Notes: generated from the letters alone by a model not told the origin. A stretch of DNA of 64,000 nucleotides from Ignavibacteria bacterium (GCA_016719565.1 JADJYU010000003.1:372001-436000), one strand, 5' to 3'. Counted from the stretch's first letter, positions 1 through 9,611 are shown. Translations and numbers: made by a program.

Positions 1-1645
1 AGAGAATAGCAATGATCCTGTCAAAGCCGACAGCAGCTCCACCGTGCGGGGGCGCGCCGTATCTGAATGCCTCAAGTATAAAACCGAATTTCATTTTGGC
101 CTCTTCATCACTTAATCCGATTATGCCGAATACTTTTTTCTGTATTTCAGGTTTATGTATCCTGATGCTCCCGCTGATAACTTCATGTCCGTTCAGCACC
201 AGATCATAACAGTTTGCGCGTATGCTCTCTATTTCATTTATATCTTTGCTGTCAAGAAATTCTAAATACTCATCCTTAGGCATAGTAAAGACGTGATGCT
301 CTGCATAAAATCTTTTATCATCAGCTTCATATCTGAACAGAGGAAAATCTATCACCCATACAAATTCATATTTCGATTTGTCGGTAAGTCCGAAGTCCTC
401 TGCAAGTTTAAGCCGCAGCTGGCCAAGCGTCTGAAACACCTTCATCTTTTCCCCGCTTAAAATAAATACCGTGTCTGAGCTTTCAGCCGAAAAATCCTTT
501 CTGATATTTTCTATAATATTCTCATTCAGGAATTTCACAACAGGAGACTGTACAGTGCCGTCAGCATTAAATTTCAGATAACCCAGTCCTCCGAATCCGG
601 ATTTTTTTACAAAATCAGTAAGACCGTCAATGATTTTTCTGGAAACTTCCTTTGAAGATAATTTTATCCCGGCGACTATACCACCGGATTCAAGCGCATC
701 ATTAAATACTTTAAACTCAGATCCCTTTACTGTTTCCGTTAAGTTCACAATTTTCATATCACCTGAAATTCTAAGATCAGGTTTATCGGTACCGTAAGAG
801 CTCATTGCTGCATCATATGACATTCTTATGAATTTATCCGGCAGATCAATTCCTTTGATCTCTTTCCAGATCTCATTAAACATTCCTTCGACAATTTCAA
901 ACACGTCATCCTGACCCACGAAGCTCATCTCAAGATCGATCTGTGTAAATTCCGGCTGACGGTCAGCTCTCAGATCTTCATCCCTGAAGCATTTACAGAT
1001 CTGAACATATCTGTCAAAACCGGACACCATTAAAATTTGCTTATAGATCTGAGGCGACTGAGGAAGCGCATAAAATTTTCCGTTATGAACTCTCGAAGGT
1101 ACAAGATAATCTCTCGCGCCTTCCGGAGTGGACTTCATAAGCATCGGAGTCTCAACTTCTATAAAATTATGTTTCTCAAAATATTTATGAACTATCTGAT
1201 ACGCCTGATTTCGGATTATAAAATTTTCCGTTAGAGATTTTCTTCTCAGATCCAGATACCTGTATTTAAGTCTGAGTTCATCAGTCGCTTTTACATCATC
1301 TTCAATTACAAAAGGCGGGACTTCCGATTCATTTAATATTTCTATAGCTGTAAGTTCTATTTCGATCTCACCGGTCGGAATATTTTTATTAATACTTTCA
1401 CGTTTTAATACTTTTCCGCTTGCCGAAATGACGTATTCCTGACCGAGTTTCAGTGCTGTATCATAAATATCTTTATTTTCCGGAATTACTTTAAGCTGAG
1501 TGATACCATACCTGTCCCGAAGGTCTATAAACAGTAATCCTCCGAGATCTCTTTTTTTTGAGACCCAACCGTTCAGTGTTACTTCTTCATTTTCATTTTT
1601 TATATTCAGCTCTCCGCATGTATGAGTTCTTTTACTGAAGTTCAT
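1..1645 (-). CDS. aspS: Aspartyl-tRNA synthetase (3' end cut off by window edge)
   Basis: This gene charges tRNA-Asp with aspartate in the cytoplasm. I translated the minus strand from an ATG at 1645 and it stays open for 548 codons to the window edge. The N-terminus is an OB-fold anticodon-binding domain (about residues 1-105). A class II catalytic core follows, with motif 2 (FRDEDLRADRQPEFTQID), a GAD-type insert in the middle and motif 3 (GAPPHGG..VGFDR) just before the edge. Bacterial AspRS is usually about 580-600 aa, so roughly 40-50 C-terminal residues are missing. Family identity is clear. I did not try to separate discriminating from non-discriminating AspRS. Confidence 0.95.
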   Translation of the reverse strand, partial: MNFSKRTHTCGELNIKNENEEVTLNGWVSKKRDLGGLLFIDLRDRYGITQLKVIPENKDIYDTALKLGQEYVISASGKVLKRESINKNIPTGEIEIELTAIEILNESEVPPFVIEDDVKATDELRLKYRYLDLRRKSLTENFIIRNQAYQIVHKYFEKHNFIEVETPMLMKSTPEGARDYLVPSRVHNGKFYALPQSPQIYKQILMVSGFDRYVQICKCFRDEDLRADRQPEFTQIDLEMSFVGQDDVFEIVEGMFNEIWKEIKGIDLPDKFIRMSYDAAMSSYGTDKPDLRISGDMKIVNLTETVKGSEFKVFNDALESGGIVAGIKLSSKEVSRKIIDGLTDFVKKSGFGGLGYLKFNADGTVQSPVVKFLNENIIENIRKDFSAESSDTVFILSGEKMKVFQTLGQLRLKLAEDFGLTDKSKYEFVWVIDFPLFRYEADDKRFYAEHHVFTMPKDEYLEFLDSKDINEIESIRANCYDLVLNGHEVISGSIRIHKPEIQKKVFGIIGLSDEEAKMKFGFILEAFRYGAPPHGGAAVGFDRIIAIL

Positions 1646-1897
1646 TTATAGTTTTATATTATTTGAAAAGGGCTTAGAATTTTTCTTAAGCCCTTTGATT
1701 TTTATTTTAAAAATTTAATGTTCTGCTTTATTTATTTTTTCGAGTCATCAAAAAAACTAACTAATTATTATCGGCTTTAAATCTCGTACTCGTAACTCGT
1801 AACTTGAAACTCGTAACTTGAAACTAATAATTCGTAACTCGTAACTTGAAATTCGTAACTTTTTATTTGTCATTTGTAATTTGCAATTTGAAATTGA
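1646..1897. repeat. Intergenic spacer with degenerate short direct repeats
   Basis: From about 1783 to 1895 the spacer between hpd and aspS is built from imperfect repeats of a TCGTAAC / TTGAAACT unit (CGTAACTTGAAACT appears in several variants), which decay into TTTGTAATTTGCAATTTG toward hpd. No ORF is seen. A 10-bp inverted repeat at 1667-1676 and 1687-1696 (AAAGGGCTTA / TAAGCCCTTT) lies between the repeat and aspS. It could end hpd transcription, but the T-tract is on the plus-strand side, so its role is uncertain. Confidence 0.6.
1667..1696. terminator. Possible hairpin terminator
   Basis: Perfect 10-bp stem (AAAGGGCTTA / TAAGCCCTTT) with a 10-nt loop. T-rich sequence follows it on the plus strand and only AT-mixed sequence on the minus strand. 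It sits downstream of hpd and upstream of aspS, both read on the minus strand. Confidence 0.4.
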
Positions 1898-3045
1898 TTA
1901 TAGTGTTCCTCTAAGTTCCTGCTCTCTTTCAATCGCTTCAAACAGCGCTTTAAAATTTCCTTTACCAAAACTCCTTGCGCCTTTTCTCTGAATTATTTCA
2001 AAAAAAACAGTAGGTCTGTCTTCGATCGGTTTTGAAAATATCTGCAGAAGATACCCGTCTTCATCCCTGTCCACGAGTACGCCGAGCTTTTCAAGATCTG
2101 AAATGTTTTCATCGATCTTTCCGACTCTTGCTTCGAGTTCTCTGTAATATGAAGTCGGCACTGTCAGAAATTCCAGACCTCTGCTTTTTAGTTCATTGAC
2201 AGTCTCAAGAATATTTCCGGTTGACATAGCAATATGCTGAGCGCCGGCTGATTTATAAAAATCAAGATATTCTTCTATCTGAGATTTCTTCTTACCTTTT
2301 GCCGGTTCATTGATCGGAAATTTGATCTTACCAGTACCGTTCTGCATTACTTTGCTCATAAGCGCTGTGTAATCAGTTGAGATATCCTTATCATCAAAAG
2401 AAATAAGCTGATTGAAACCCATTGTATGCGCATAAAATTTTACCCATTCATTCATCGTGCCGAGCTCGACATTTCCGACAATATGGTCAACTGATCTCAG
2501 GCCGGTGTCTTTAATTCCTTTTACTGCTTTATGTGATGCGCTGACAAATCCCGGCATAAACAATCCATTGTAATTTTTCTTTCGACAAAAGAATGAATTG
2601 TATCACCGTAAGTTTGAATTGCAGATCTGATAATAACTCCGTTATCATCCTTGAATTCCGTAGGTTCGAGAACTCCTTTTGCGCCACGGCTTGTAGTTTC
2701 AAAATATGATTTGGTCGCGTCATCCACTTCCATTGCAATATCCCTTACTCCGTCACCGTGTTTCTTATGATGCTCGGCAATAAAATTATCATCTGTAAGC
2801 GGGGAAGACAATACAAACTTTATTTTGCCCTGCTCGAGTAAGTAAGAAGTCTTTTCCCTGTTTCCGGTCTCAAGTCCTGAGTAGCCCGTAAGATCAAAGC
2901 CCATTACATACTGATAAAAGAATGACGACTGCTTTGCATTTCCACAATAAAACTCAAGGTGATCTATTCTTTTCAAAGGAAGAAAATCTTCGTTTTTTGA
3001 ATTTGCATCCTGTACTTTTACTTCGGATTCATTTATTGTTTCCAT
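1898..3045 (-). pseudogene. hpd: 4-hydroxyphenylpyruvate dioxygenase, split by one frameshift
   Basis: HPPD is the Fe(II) dioxygenase that converts 4-hydroxyphenylpyruvate to homogentisate in tyrosine catabolism. Two overlapping minus-strand frames (3045 to 2521, and the frame ending at 1898) make one protein of about 380 aa, the usual length. The N-terminal vicinal-oxygen-chelate half ends in HSFVERK. The C-terminal half resumes with GLFMPGF and carries all three expected iron ligands: His in DHIVGN, His in AQHIAMS and Glu in FFEIIQR. The join is at an A5 run on the coding strand (T5 at 2574-2578 on the plus strand). One extra A restores KNYNGLFMPGF, a typical HPPD stretch. A sequencing error is more likely than true decay because the rest of both halves is intact. 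Confidence 0.88.
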
Positions 3046-3126
3046 TAGAAAATTGATTTGATTATCTGAAAATTTTTATGAATTTAATTAAATTATGTTT
3101 AAAATTTAATGCAATATACAAATAAA

Positions 3127-3149
3127 AATCCCGGTATAGTACCGGGATT
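3127..3149 (-). terminator. Rho-independent terminator of the esterase gene
   Basis: Perfect 10-bp stem AATCCCGGTA / TACCGGGATT with a 3-nt loop. On the minus strand it is followed by TTTTTATTTG. It lies 40 bases past the stop of the secreted esterase. Confidence 0.85.
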
Positions 3150-3188
3150 AAAATTAAAATCTTTAAAGGGGAATATTTTAAATATCTT

Positions 3189-5204
3189 CTATGGAGTTCG
3201 TTTGACCACAAAGTTACTTGCGTTGTTATCTGCAAATAAAAGATCACTTAAATCTACTATTCCGTCTCTGTCAATATCAGTATCATTGTAGCCTGTCAAT
3301 AAATTAATTGCATCATTGTCTATTCTAAGCATATCAGTCAGATCAATATATCCGTCTCTGTTTATATCACCGCTGTACATGCAGTACATTCCGTTTATCA
3401 GTTTCAGATTATTTCCAAAAGCCTGCGAGGCGGATGATCTGAAATCATAATTAATTATTTTTCCGGCTTGTATGTAAGTTCCGCCGCTCTTACTCCATGT
3501 TTCTAATGTGTTCTTACCTTTTACTGCAAAATAATAATTCCCTGTTGACAAATTAGTTGTGTTGAAACTTCCGGTAAAATTCAGAGAGTCAATTTTGATC
3601 CTTGCAGAGTCTTTTATCTGGTAAGGGAAGAAATTATTTCTTATATAAACTGTAAAAGTATCTGACAGATTCAATTTCCCCTGATACTGATTATACAATC
3701 CCTCCGCGGATAGTTTTAAATTTATGTATGTCAGAGGATTGTTTGTTATAGGGAATTCATGAAATGAAAATGCTCCTATCCCTCTTGTATTTCTTAAGAA
3801 CGGACCGAGATATACAGCTGAATCTACATGAGTCCAGACTGTCGGCAGGTAGGTCAGCTTAGTTGCGTTACTTGAAGTGAAAAGTTTTAACTTAATAGTA
3901 TCGCCCGACTTCGAACCTAAAGAAACTTTATTTGTTTGTCCGTCAAGATAAAAATAATTTTTCATGCTCTGACCGAGGGAATCCGCAGGCCAGTAAGAAA
4001 CAGAAGAGTTATTAAACAAAACGGCAATTTCATTTTTCTGCGCATTAGTGTAAAATGCTGTTCTCACATTCGGTCCGCGCATTCCGTTAGTATCTACAGG
4101 TGAATAAAATTTCTGGCTCACATATCTGAAAATTACTGTACCGATGTTCTTGTAACCCCAATACTGATAATGACATCCGCTAAAAAATGGAAGTCCTGAG
4201 GTTGATAAAACTTCAAGGTTTGAAAAAGATTCAGGTAATTTTCTCTGTACTTCTCTAAGCTGACTCGCATACTGTTCCGAACAGCCCGGTCTTGTCTGAA
4301 ATACATAAGTATATTTAAAGCCCGGATAGTTTTGACTCCACTGATTATATAAAGTCTGAAAATTCTGTTGATAATACTGATATGAAAGTGTCCCGTTTGA
4401 TTCACCCTGATACCATAATATTGCTTTAACTTTGTCCGTAATTCCTGCTTTTTGAGATCTGTACAATTGTCTGCCGTAAATAGTATTTAAATCAGCATGA
4501 TTATTATTGTTTCTGAGATTATTCTCAATAGTAGTACCGGCGGCTCCGCCATTAATAATACAAGTTGGAATTCCGAAATTTTCTTTGATTATTCTCTGCA
4601 GTTCAAGTCCCCATATTCCGACGTTATGGGGTCCGGTAAAAATACTTATTTCTGCGTCTGCTTTAGAAAGTCCCCATGTAGTATCAGCGGGATTATATGG
4701 AAAAGAGTTATAATTAAGAGTCTGAATTCCAAAAGATCTGCAAAATTCATTTTTATAAGTCATCTGAGCATCGGTCATATGAGAATTGGACTGTCCGCTG
4801 ATTATATAGACATCCCCGCAGACCACACTGTCCGCTTTGCTGATCAAAACACTCGATGATCCTGACTTCAGATACAATTTAAAATGGTATGAAGCTGAAC
4901 CGTTTGCATATATTAGCTTAGTTCCTTTTCTTTTCCAAACAGAAGCATTTTTAAAGACTTCCATATATACAGAATCATATCCGGCGGTATTTATCTTACC
5001 GGAATTAGTAACTTCAGCAGAATCAAAGTTGTCCCTTGCATAAAGCTGAAGATTTCTTGGGAAATTGTATAATGTATATGTAGAAGTGATTCCGGTGGAG
5101 TTGGATTCTGATACCGGCTCAGCAATAGATGTGTTACTGAAAAGAAAAGAAATTGTAAATAAAATATATGAAACACCAATAGTAGCTAGTTTTATTGTTT
5201 TCAT
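3189..5204 (-). CDS. Secreted SGNH/sialate-O-acetylesterase-like protein with dockerin-like repeats
   Basis: A 671-aa secreted protein. Residues 1-28 are a signal peptide ending near TSIA. A sialate-esterase (SASA, SGNH-hydrolase) type domain follows, with the nucleophile block ISGQSNSHM (Ser139), the conserved WYQGESNG motif and a late GCHYQYWGYK segment that would supply the catalytic His. The C-terminus has two calcium-loop repeats of dockerin type (DINRDGYIDLTD and DIDRDGIVDLSD). By family, the substrate would be an O-acetyl ester on a glycan. The exact sugar cannot be read from the sequence. There is no T9SS tail, so it may attach through the dockerin-like module or be released. It is monocistronic, with its own terminator. 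Confidence 0.8.
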   Translation of the reverse strand: MKTIKLATIGVSYILFTISFLFSNTSIAEPVSESNSTGITSTYTLYNFPRNLQLYARDNFDSAEVTNSGKINTAGYDSVYMEVFKNASVWKRKGTKLIYANGSASYHFKLYLKSGSSSVLISKADSVVCGDVYIISGQSNSHMTDAQMTYKNEFCRSFGIQTLNYNSFPYNPADTTWGLSKADAEISIFTGPHNVGIWGLELQRIIKENFGIPTCIINGGAAGTTIENNLRNNNNHADLNTIYGRQLYRSQKAGITDKVKAILWYQGESNGTLSYQYYQQNFQTLYNQWSQNYPGFKYTYVFQTRPGCSEQYASQLREVQRKLPESFSNLEVLSTSGLPFFSGCHYQYWGYKNIGTVIFRYVSQKFYSPVDTNGMRGPNVRTAFYTNAQKNEIAVLFNNSSVSYWPADSLGQSMKNYFYLDGQTNKVSLGSKSGDTIKLKLFTSSNATKLTYLPTVWTHVDSAVYLGPFLRNTRGIGAFSFHEFPITNNPLTYINLKLSAEGLYNQYQGKLNLSDTFTVYIRNNFFPYQIKDSARIKIDSLNFTGSFNTTNLSTGNYYFAVKGKNTLETWSKSGGTYIQAGKIINYDFRSSASQAFGNNLKLINGMYCMYSGDINRDGYIDLTDMLRIDNDAINLLTGYNDTDIDRDGIVDLSDLLFADNNASNFVVKRTP

Positions 5205-5577
5205 ACCTTTTATACACCATTGCTATTTCTATTTTGGGTATAGAAAAAGGAAATTTAATCTATTGGATTAATAACTCAGAAGGTTAGATAAACAACCATA
5301 GAAATGATATAATAATATTCCTTTCGTTTAGTTATTAAAATTTTTCGGTTTGCTAAAATAAAAAAAAACAAATTAATAAAAAAACCTATTTTATCCAATG
5401 ATTTACTTTAATGTATGTCTCTATTTGGTATAATAAACAAGCTATAAGGAGATGGTGATTATTAAAGAGTTGACCTAATTTGCTAACTTATCTAAAATAA
5501 ATGTGGTTACGATGATCATTTAATTGAAGGTGTTCAAAAATGAATGATGTAAACGGGGTAAGTAGTATAAGAATATG
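5205..5577. other. AT-rich intergenic region
   Basis: Spacer of 373 bases between the PP2C gene and the esterase gene. I see no ORF, RNA or repeat. It should hold the esterase promoter, but no convincing box can be assigned. Confidence 0.5.
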
Positions 5578-6660
5578 TTATTTGGCTTTTAAAATAATTA
5601 ATGTAATATCGTCATGAACTTCTGAATATCCGATAAATTTATTGATCTCAGTAAGAAATACGGTTTTCAGATCTTCAGCACTTTGGAAGAAATTACCGCA
5701 TAATATATCCTTAACTTTATCAAGACCAAACTCCTCTTTCAAACTGTTCATACTTTCGGTGAGCCCGTCAGAATAATAGAATATAATGTCGCCTGAGCTG
5801 GTTTCGATCTCTACTTCTTCGAGTGAATTGTCAAACAATTCCCCGTCACAAAGTCCGACAGCCATACCATTCTGTCTGATCTCTCGGCAGATCCCTGTTG
5901 ATTTTTCATAAAATAGAACCGGTGAATGACCTGCTCTGCATATTTTCAATTTATTGCGGTTAACTTCCGTTAATATTGAACTGAAATAAAGTCCTTTTTT
6001 AATATGTCTGAAAACATTCTTATTGAGAGCTTTCAGCACAGATTTTGGATTATCAAATTGGTCTGTAAGCTGTCTCATCAGAAGTCTCACCTGGATCATA
6101 TACAAAGCCGCCGACATCCCTTTTCCGGAAATATCACCTGTGGAAATATTATAGACATTCTCTTTCTTATTTATAAAATCAATAAAATCCCCGCCCACTA
6201 CTTTGGCTGTTTCATAATAATATGAGATCTCAAAAAAATCATCATGAGGAGGTTTTTTTGGAATAAGACTGATCTGCAGATCTCTCGCTACTTTTAGTTC
6301 GTCCCGGGAAGTAAGCTTTTCAGCTATTTCGTAGATCAGTATAAAATTCATAATTATAAAAGTAAGCACTGCCAGATTCCAGTTGTCGGACAGCCATGCA
6401 AAGATAAACGCAGCTATTGCCCCAGTATAAAAAATTCTAATAACCGGTGAGAGTTTTACCAGAAATGCTTTTGTAAATGTTTTTATTTTGGAAAAGAATC
6501 CGCTCTTGCCGGTCTGAATATCTCCGGACTTTTCAAGTTCTTTTAAATAATACCTGTATCTGACGGGTGTCTCACGGAAAAGTGTATTTTCAAGTTCCTT
6601 AGAAGTTAAATCATCAGAATAAAAATCGTAAATTTTTTTTATCAATTTCTTCTTTTTCAA
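5578..6660 (-). CDS. Membrane-anchored PP2C/SpoIIE-type serine phosphatase
   Basis: A 360-aa RsbU/SpoIIE-like protein phosphatase. Residues 1-70 are a basic cytoplasmic segment. Two hydrophobic helices follow (about 75-120, around IFYTGAIAAFIFAWL and AVLTFIIMNFILIYE), then a short linker containing ARDLQISLIPKKPP, typical of RsbU-like proteins. The catalytic domain carries the metal-binding motifs GGDFIDF, GDISGKGMSAAL, YYSDGLTESMN and HDDITLII, all with their acidic residues. Such enzymes usually dephosphorylate an anti-sigma-factor antagonist in a partner-switching cascade, but no antagonist or anti-sigma gene is adjacent. The short N-terminus has no recognisable sensor. Confidence 0.85.
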   Translation of the reverse strand: MKKKKLIKKIYDFYSDDLTSKELENTLFRETPVRYRYYLKELEKSGDIQTGKSGFFSKIKTFTKAFLVKLSPVIRIFYTGAIAAFIFAWLSDNWNLAVLTFIIMNFILIYEIAEKLTSRDELKVARDLQISLIPKKPPHDDFFEISYYYETAKVVGGDFIDFINKKENVYNISTGDISGKGMSAALYMIQVRLLMRQLTDQFDNPKSVLKALNKNVFRHIKKGLYFSSILTEVNRNKLKICRAGHSPVLFYEKSTGICREIRQNGMAVGLCDGELFDNSLEEVEIETSSGDIIFYYSDGLTESMNSLKEEFGLDKVKDILCGNFFQSAEDLKTVFLTEINKFIGYSEVHDDITLIILKAK

Positions 6661-6862
6661 TTTTTCATTTTTTAAAATGATTTTATTACGGATGAGTTTT
6701 TATTATGTTCAAATTATCGGATGCGGAATTATTTTAATATCCATTTTTTACGTATTAAATTTTTTTGCTTTAATACCGGTCTTTAATCAGATTAACAAAC
6801 AGTGAAGCACAAACATTGATGTATATATATAGATAAAATTTGTATAAATTATAAATAAAGTT

Positions 6863-7063
6863 ATGAAAGATTTTCGCGAGAAATTTTCTGTGAACGGAAA
6901 GACAGTTGAATTACTTAACAGATATTCAGACCCGGCAATGTGGATCGTCAATGTTATTAAAAAATTTCTGTTTTTTAAATCAGTCGAGTCATCTCACTGG
7001 TTTAACAGCAGAAAAGATGCCGAAGAATATATCAATAATATGAAGTTACTTAAAACCGCTTAA
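6863..7063 (+). CDS. Small conserved-looking hypothetical protein
   Basis: A 66-aa soluble protein, codon use like its neighbours, with an ATG start at 6863 after an AT-rich leader. It is basic, has one Trp-rich core (DPAMWIVN and SSHWFNSRKDAEEYI) and ends in a short helix. I do not recognise the family. It stands alone between the divergent PP2C gene and the ammonia-lyase. The amphipathic pattern and clean length suggest a real gene, but there is no functional clue. Confidence 0.55.
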   Translation: MKDFREKFSVNGKTVELLNRYSDPAMWIVNVIKKFLFFKSVESSHWFNSRKDAEEYINNMKLLKTA

Positions 7064-7150
7064 CTCATTTTCATCAATATATCATATCATCTGCTGCTTT
7101 AATGCCTTTTTATATCTTTAAAATTCTATGCTTCATTTGTATATTGGTGA

Positions 7151-8686
7151 ATGCACAATAAATTATTTAATATAAACGGCAGCAATCTGACTGTTGAAAA
7201 TTCGATTCAAATTGTTACGTCCGGCCAGAAGATCAGACTACAGAAGTCAGCCGAAAAGAATATCAAAGCAACTGCATCTATGGTTAAAAACTGGATTGCG
7301 AAAAATGAAGTGATCTACGGAGTTACTACCGGCTTTGGCGAATTTAAAGATGTTAAAATATCACAGAAAGACTCTAAAATATTACAAAGAAATTTAATAC
7401 TGTCACATTCAGCAGGGGTAGGGAAATTCATTCCTGATATTGTAGCAAGACTCATGCTGCTGTTCCGGATAAATTCTCTTGCAAAAGGTTATTCAGGGGT
7501 AAGACCTGAACTTATCCAAAGATTAATTTCAATTTTTAATTCCGGCATAGTACCGCTGATACCTTCAAAAGGTTCTGTAGGAAGCTCAGGTGACCTGGCT
7601 CCCCTTTCTCATCTTGCGTTACTGTTAATTGGAGAAGGATACTGTAAATTAAACGGTAATATTACAAAAAGCAGTGATGCGCTGAAATCGAAAAAGTTAA
7701 TGCCGTTTGAACTTTCCGCCAAGGAAGGACTTGCAATGATAAACGGAACACAGATGATGTCAGCTTATATCTGCAAATCAATTTTCGATGCTGAATATAT
7801 TTCAAAACTCGCCGACATTGCAGGAAGCATGTCACTTGAAGCGTTACGAGGAACGGACAGAGCTTTTTCCGAAAAACTTCAGTCAGTGAGACCCCATCCC
7901 GGCCAAAAGAAATCAGCAGCAAATTTACGAAAACTTTTAAAAGGCAGTGAGATAATGAGATCCCACAGAGACTGCGGTAAAGTACAGGATGCTTATTCAC
8001 TCAGATGTATGCCGCAGGTACACGGCGCAGTGAAGGATACAATTTCACATTGTAAAAAAGTTCTTGAGACGGAAATAAATTCAGCAACCGATAACCCGCT
8101 TTTATTTCCTGAATCAGGAGAGCATATAGAAGGAGGAAATTTTCACGGTGAGCCGCTTGCTTTCATTGCAGACTTCCTGGCAATTGCTGTCAGCGAACTC
8201 GGCAATATCAGCGAAAGAAGGACGGCAAGACTTCTTGACGGAAGTCTCAGCGGACTGCCGAGATTCCTTACAAGTAAAGGCGGATTAAATTCAGGTCTGA
8301 TGATAGCGCAGTATACTGCGGCATCACTTGTCAGCGAGAATAAAGTTTTATGTCATCCTGCATCCGTAGATTCAATTCCTACCAGCGCTAATCAGGAAGA
8401 TCACAACTCCATGGGATCAGTCTCTTCAATAAAATGTTATGATGTGATCAATAATGTGAAAAATATTTTGTCTATAGAGTTTTTATGCGCAGCGCAGGGA
8501 TTGGATTTTTTAAGACCGCTTAAAAGCGGAGCAGGAACAGAAAAAGCGTATTCATATATCAGAAAATTCTCAAAACATATTAAGGAAGATATTATAACAA
8601 GTGATCAGATCCTGAATTTTAGCGGGATCATTTACAACACTGATTTTATTACAGAAGTGGAAAATAACTGCGGTAAACTTTTTTGA
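7151..8686 (+). CDS. hutH: Histidine ammonia-lyase family protein (Ser-Ser-Gly MIO motif)
   Basis: A 511-aa member of the HAL/PAL/TAL lyases, which remove ammonia from an aromatic amino acid using an MIO cofactor formed from an internal tripeptide. Family features are present: YGVTTGFG (catalytic Tyr56), NLILSHSAGVG (Ser-His at 85-86, as in histidine rather than tyrosine lyases) and SANQEDHNSMG. This supports histidine to urocanate. The cofactor motif reads GSVGSSGDLAPL, so the tripeptide is Ser145-Ser146-Gly147 instead of Ala-Ser-Gly. No other hut gene is near. A non-canonical substrate or aminomutase activity cannot be excluded. The TGA overlaps the region of the next gene's start. Confidence 0.88.
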   Translation: MHNKLFNINGSNLTVENSIQIVTSGQKIRLQKSAEKNIKATASMVKNWIAKNEVIYGVTTGFGEFKDVKISQKDSKILQRNLILSHSAGVGKFIPDIVARLMLLFRINSLAKGYSGVRPELIQRLISIFNSGIVPLIPSKGSVGSSGDLAPLSHLALLLIGEGYCKLNGNITKSSDALKSKKLMPFELSAKEGLAMINGTQMMSAYICKSIFDAEYISKLADIAGSMSLEALRGTDRAFSEKLQSVRPHPGQKKSAANLRKLLKGSEIMRSHRDCGKVQDAYSLRCMPQVHGAVKDTISHCKKVLETEINSATDNPLLFPESGEHIEGGNFHGEPLAFIADFLAIAVSELGNISERRTARLLDGSLSGLPRFLTSKGGLNSGLMIAQYTAASLVSENKVLCHPASVDSIPTSANQEDHNSMGSVSSIKCYDVINNVKNILSIEFLCAAQGLDFLRPLKSGAGTEKAYSYIRKFSKHIKEDIITSDQILNFSGIIYNTDFITEVENNCGKLF

Positions 8687-8688
8687 GA

Positions 8689-9594
8689 ATGAAAAATTTT
8701 ATTGACCGGATCAAAAAGAATAAGTATGCCGAAAGAATAATTTATTATTCCGATAAACTCCTTTATAAATTTGATCATGATCATATATGGATAATGTCTT
8801 CCGGAATATCCTTTAATATACTGATCTGTCTTATACCTTTTGCCCTGCTTATTTTTACTTTCTTAGGAATTTATCTGGACAGTGAGACCGTTCAGAGAAA
8901 ATTAATTGATTATATCAACAGTTTCGTCCCGCTACCGGGTCAGTATAAAGAGCGGATAATATTTGAATTAATAGATAAAACAAAAGAACTTACAACTAAT
9001 ACATTTGTCACCGGATTACTCAGTATAATTGGTATATTCTGGACTGCCAGCGGCGTATTCAGCGCTTTGAGAGAAGTATTGAAAAAAGTTTTTAAAGTCG
9101 AAGCCGAGCAAAGTCTACTGAAAGAAAAAATCAGGGATTTTTTTCTTGTCATTATATCACTTATTCTGCTTCTGCTTTCTCTTGCAATTACAGGTATAGT
9201 GCCAATTATTGAAACTTATTCCCAGGGTTTATTCGGCGAATATATAGATCTTAGTTTTTTCCAGAAAATGGTCCCTGTTATTCTGGGATTTATAATTTCT
9301 TTTTGTCTCTTTTATATACTTTATATATTTGTCCCTTTCTGGAAGATCAATAAAAAAGTTATATTTTACTCCTCATTTGTAACCGCTATATTTTTTGAGC
9401 TCCTTAAATATCTTTTTGGATTTTATATTCTGAATGTTGCAAGTTATGACAGGATCTACGGAGCATTTGCTACTATTGTAATCAGTATCTTTTTTATATA
9501 TTATGTTTCACTGATACTGGTAGTCGGAGCAGAGCTGGGAGATATTTATATGGAAAGGAATAATCTTAAGAAGTCGTATAAAACTAAACAATAA
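8689..9594 (+). CDS. YihY/BrkB-family inner-membrane protein
   Basis: A polytopic membrane protein of about 301 aa in the YihY/virulence-factor BrkB (formerly called RNase BN) family. The family's N-terminal pattern is present: MSSGISFNILICLIPFALL, then a loop, then hydrophobic segments spread along the protein (about six helices), ending in an EL/GD..Y tail. The molecular role of the family is unsettled. I prefer the ATG at 8689 to the TTG at 8683, which overlaps the hutH stop. The gene starts 2 bases after hutH ends, so the two are probably co-transcribed. Confidence 0.85.
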   Translation: MKNFIDRIKKNKYAERIIYYSDKLLYKFDHDHIWIMSSGISFNILICLIPFALLIFTFLGIYLDSETVQRKLIDYINSFVPLPGQYKERIIFELIDKTKELTTNTFVTGLLSIIGIFWTASGVFSALREVLKKVFKVEAEQSLLKEKIRDFFLVIISLILLLLSLAITGIVPIIETYSQGLFGEYIDLSFFQKMVPVILGFIISFCLFYILYIFVPFWKINKKVIFYSSFVTAIFFELLKYLFGFYILNVASYDRIYGAFATIVISIFFIYYVSLILVVGAELGDIYMERNNLKKSYKTKQ

Positions 9595-9611
9595 TTTATC
9601 TCTAAAAACAT

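Noticed and set aside
12..209. Plus-strand ORF over aspS
   Set aside because: Antisense shadow of a clear AspRS gene.
7151..8686. Tyrosine ammonia-lyase for the hpd pathway
   Set aside because: hpd is near, but the Ser-His pair and QEDH motif match histidine lyases, and hpd uses 4-hydroxyphenylpyruvate, not a lyase product.
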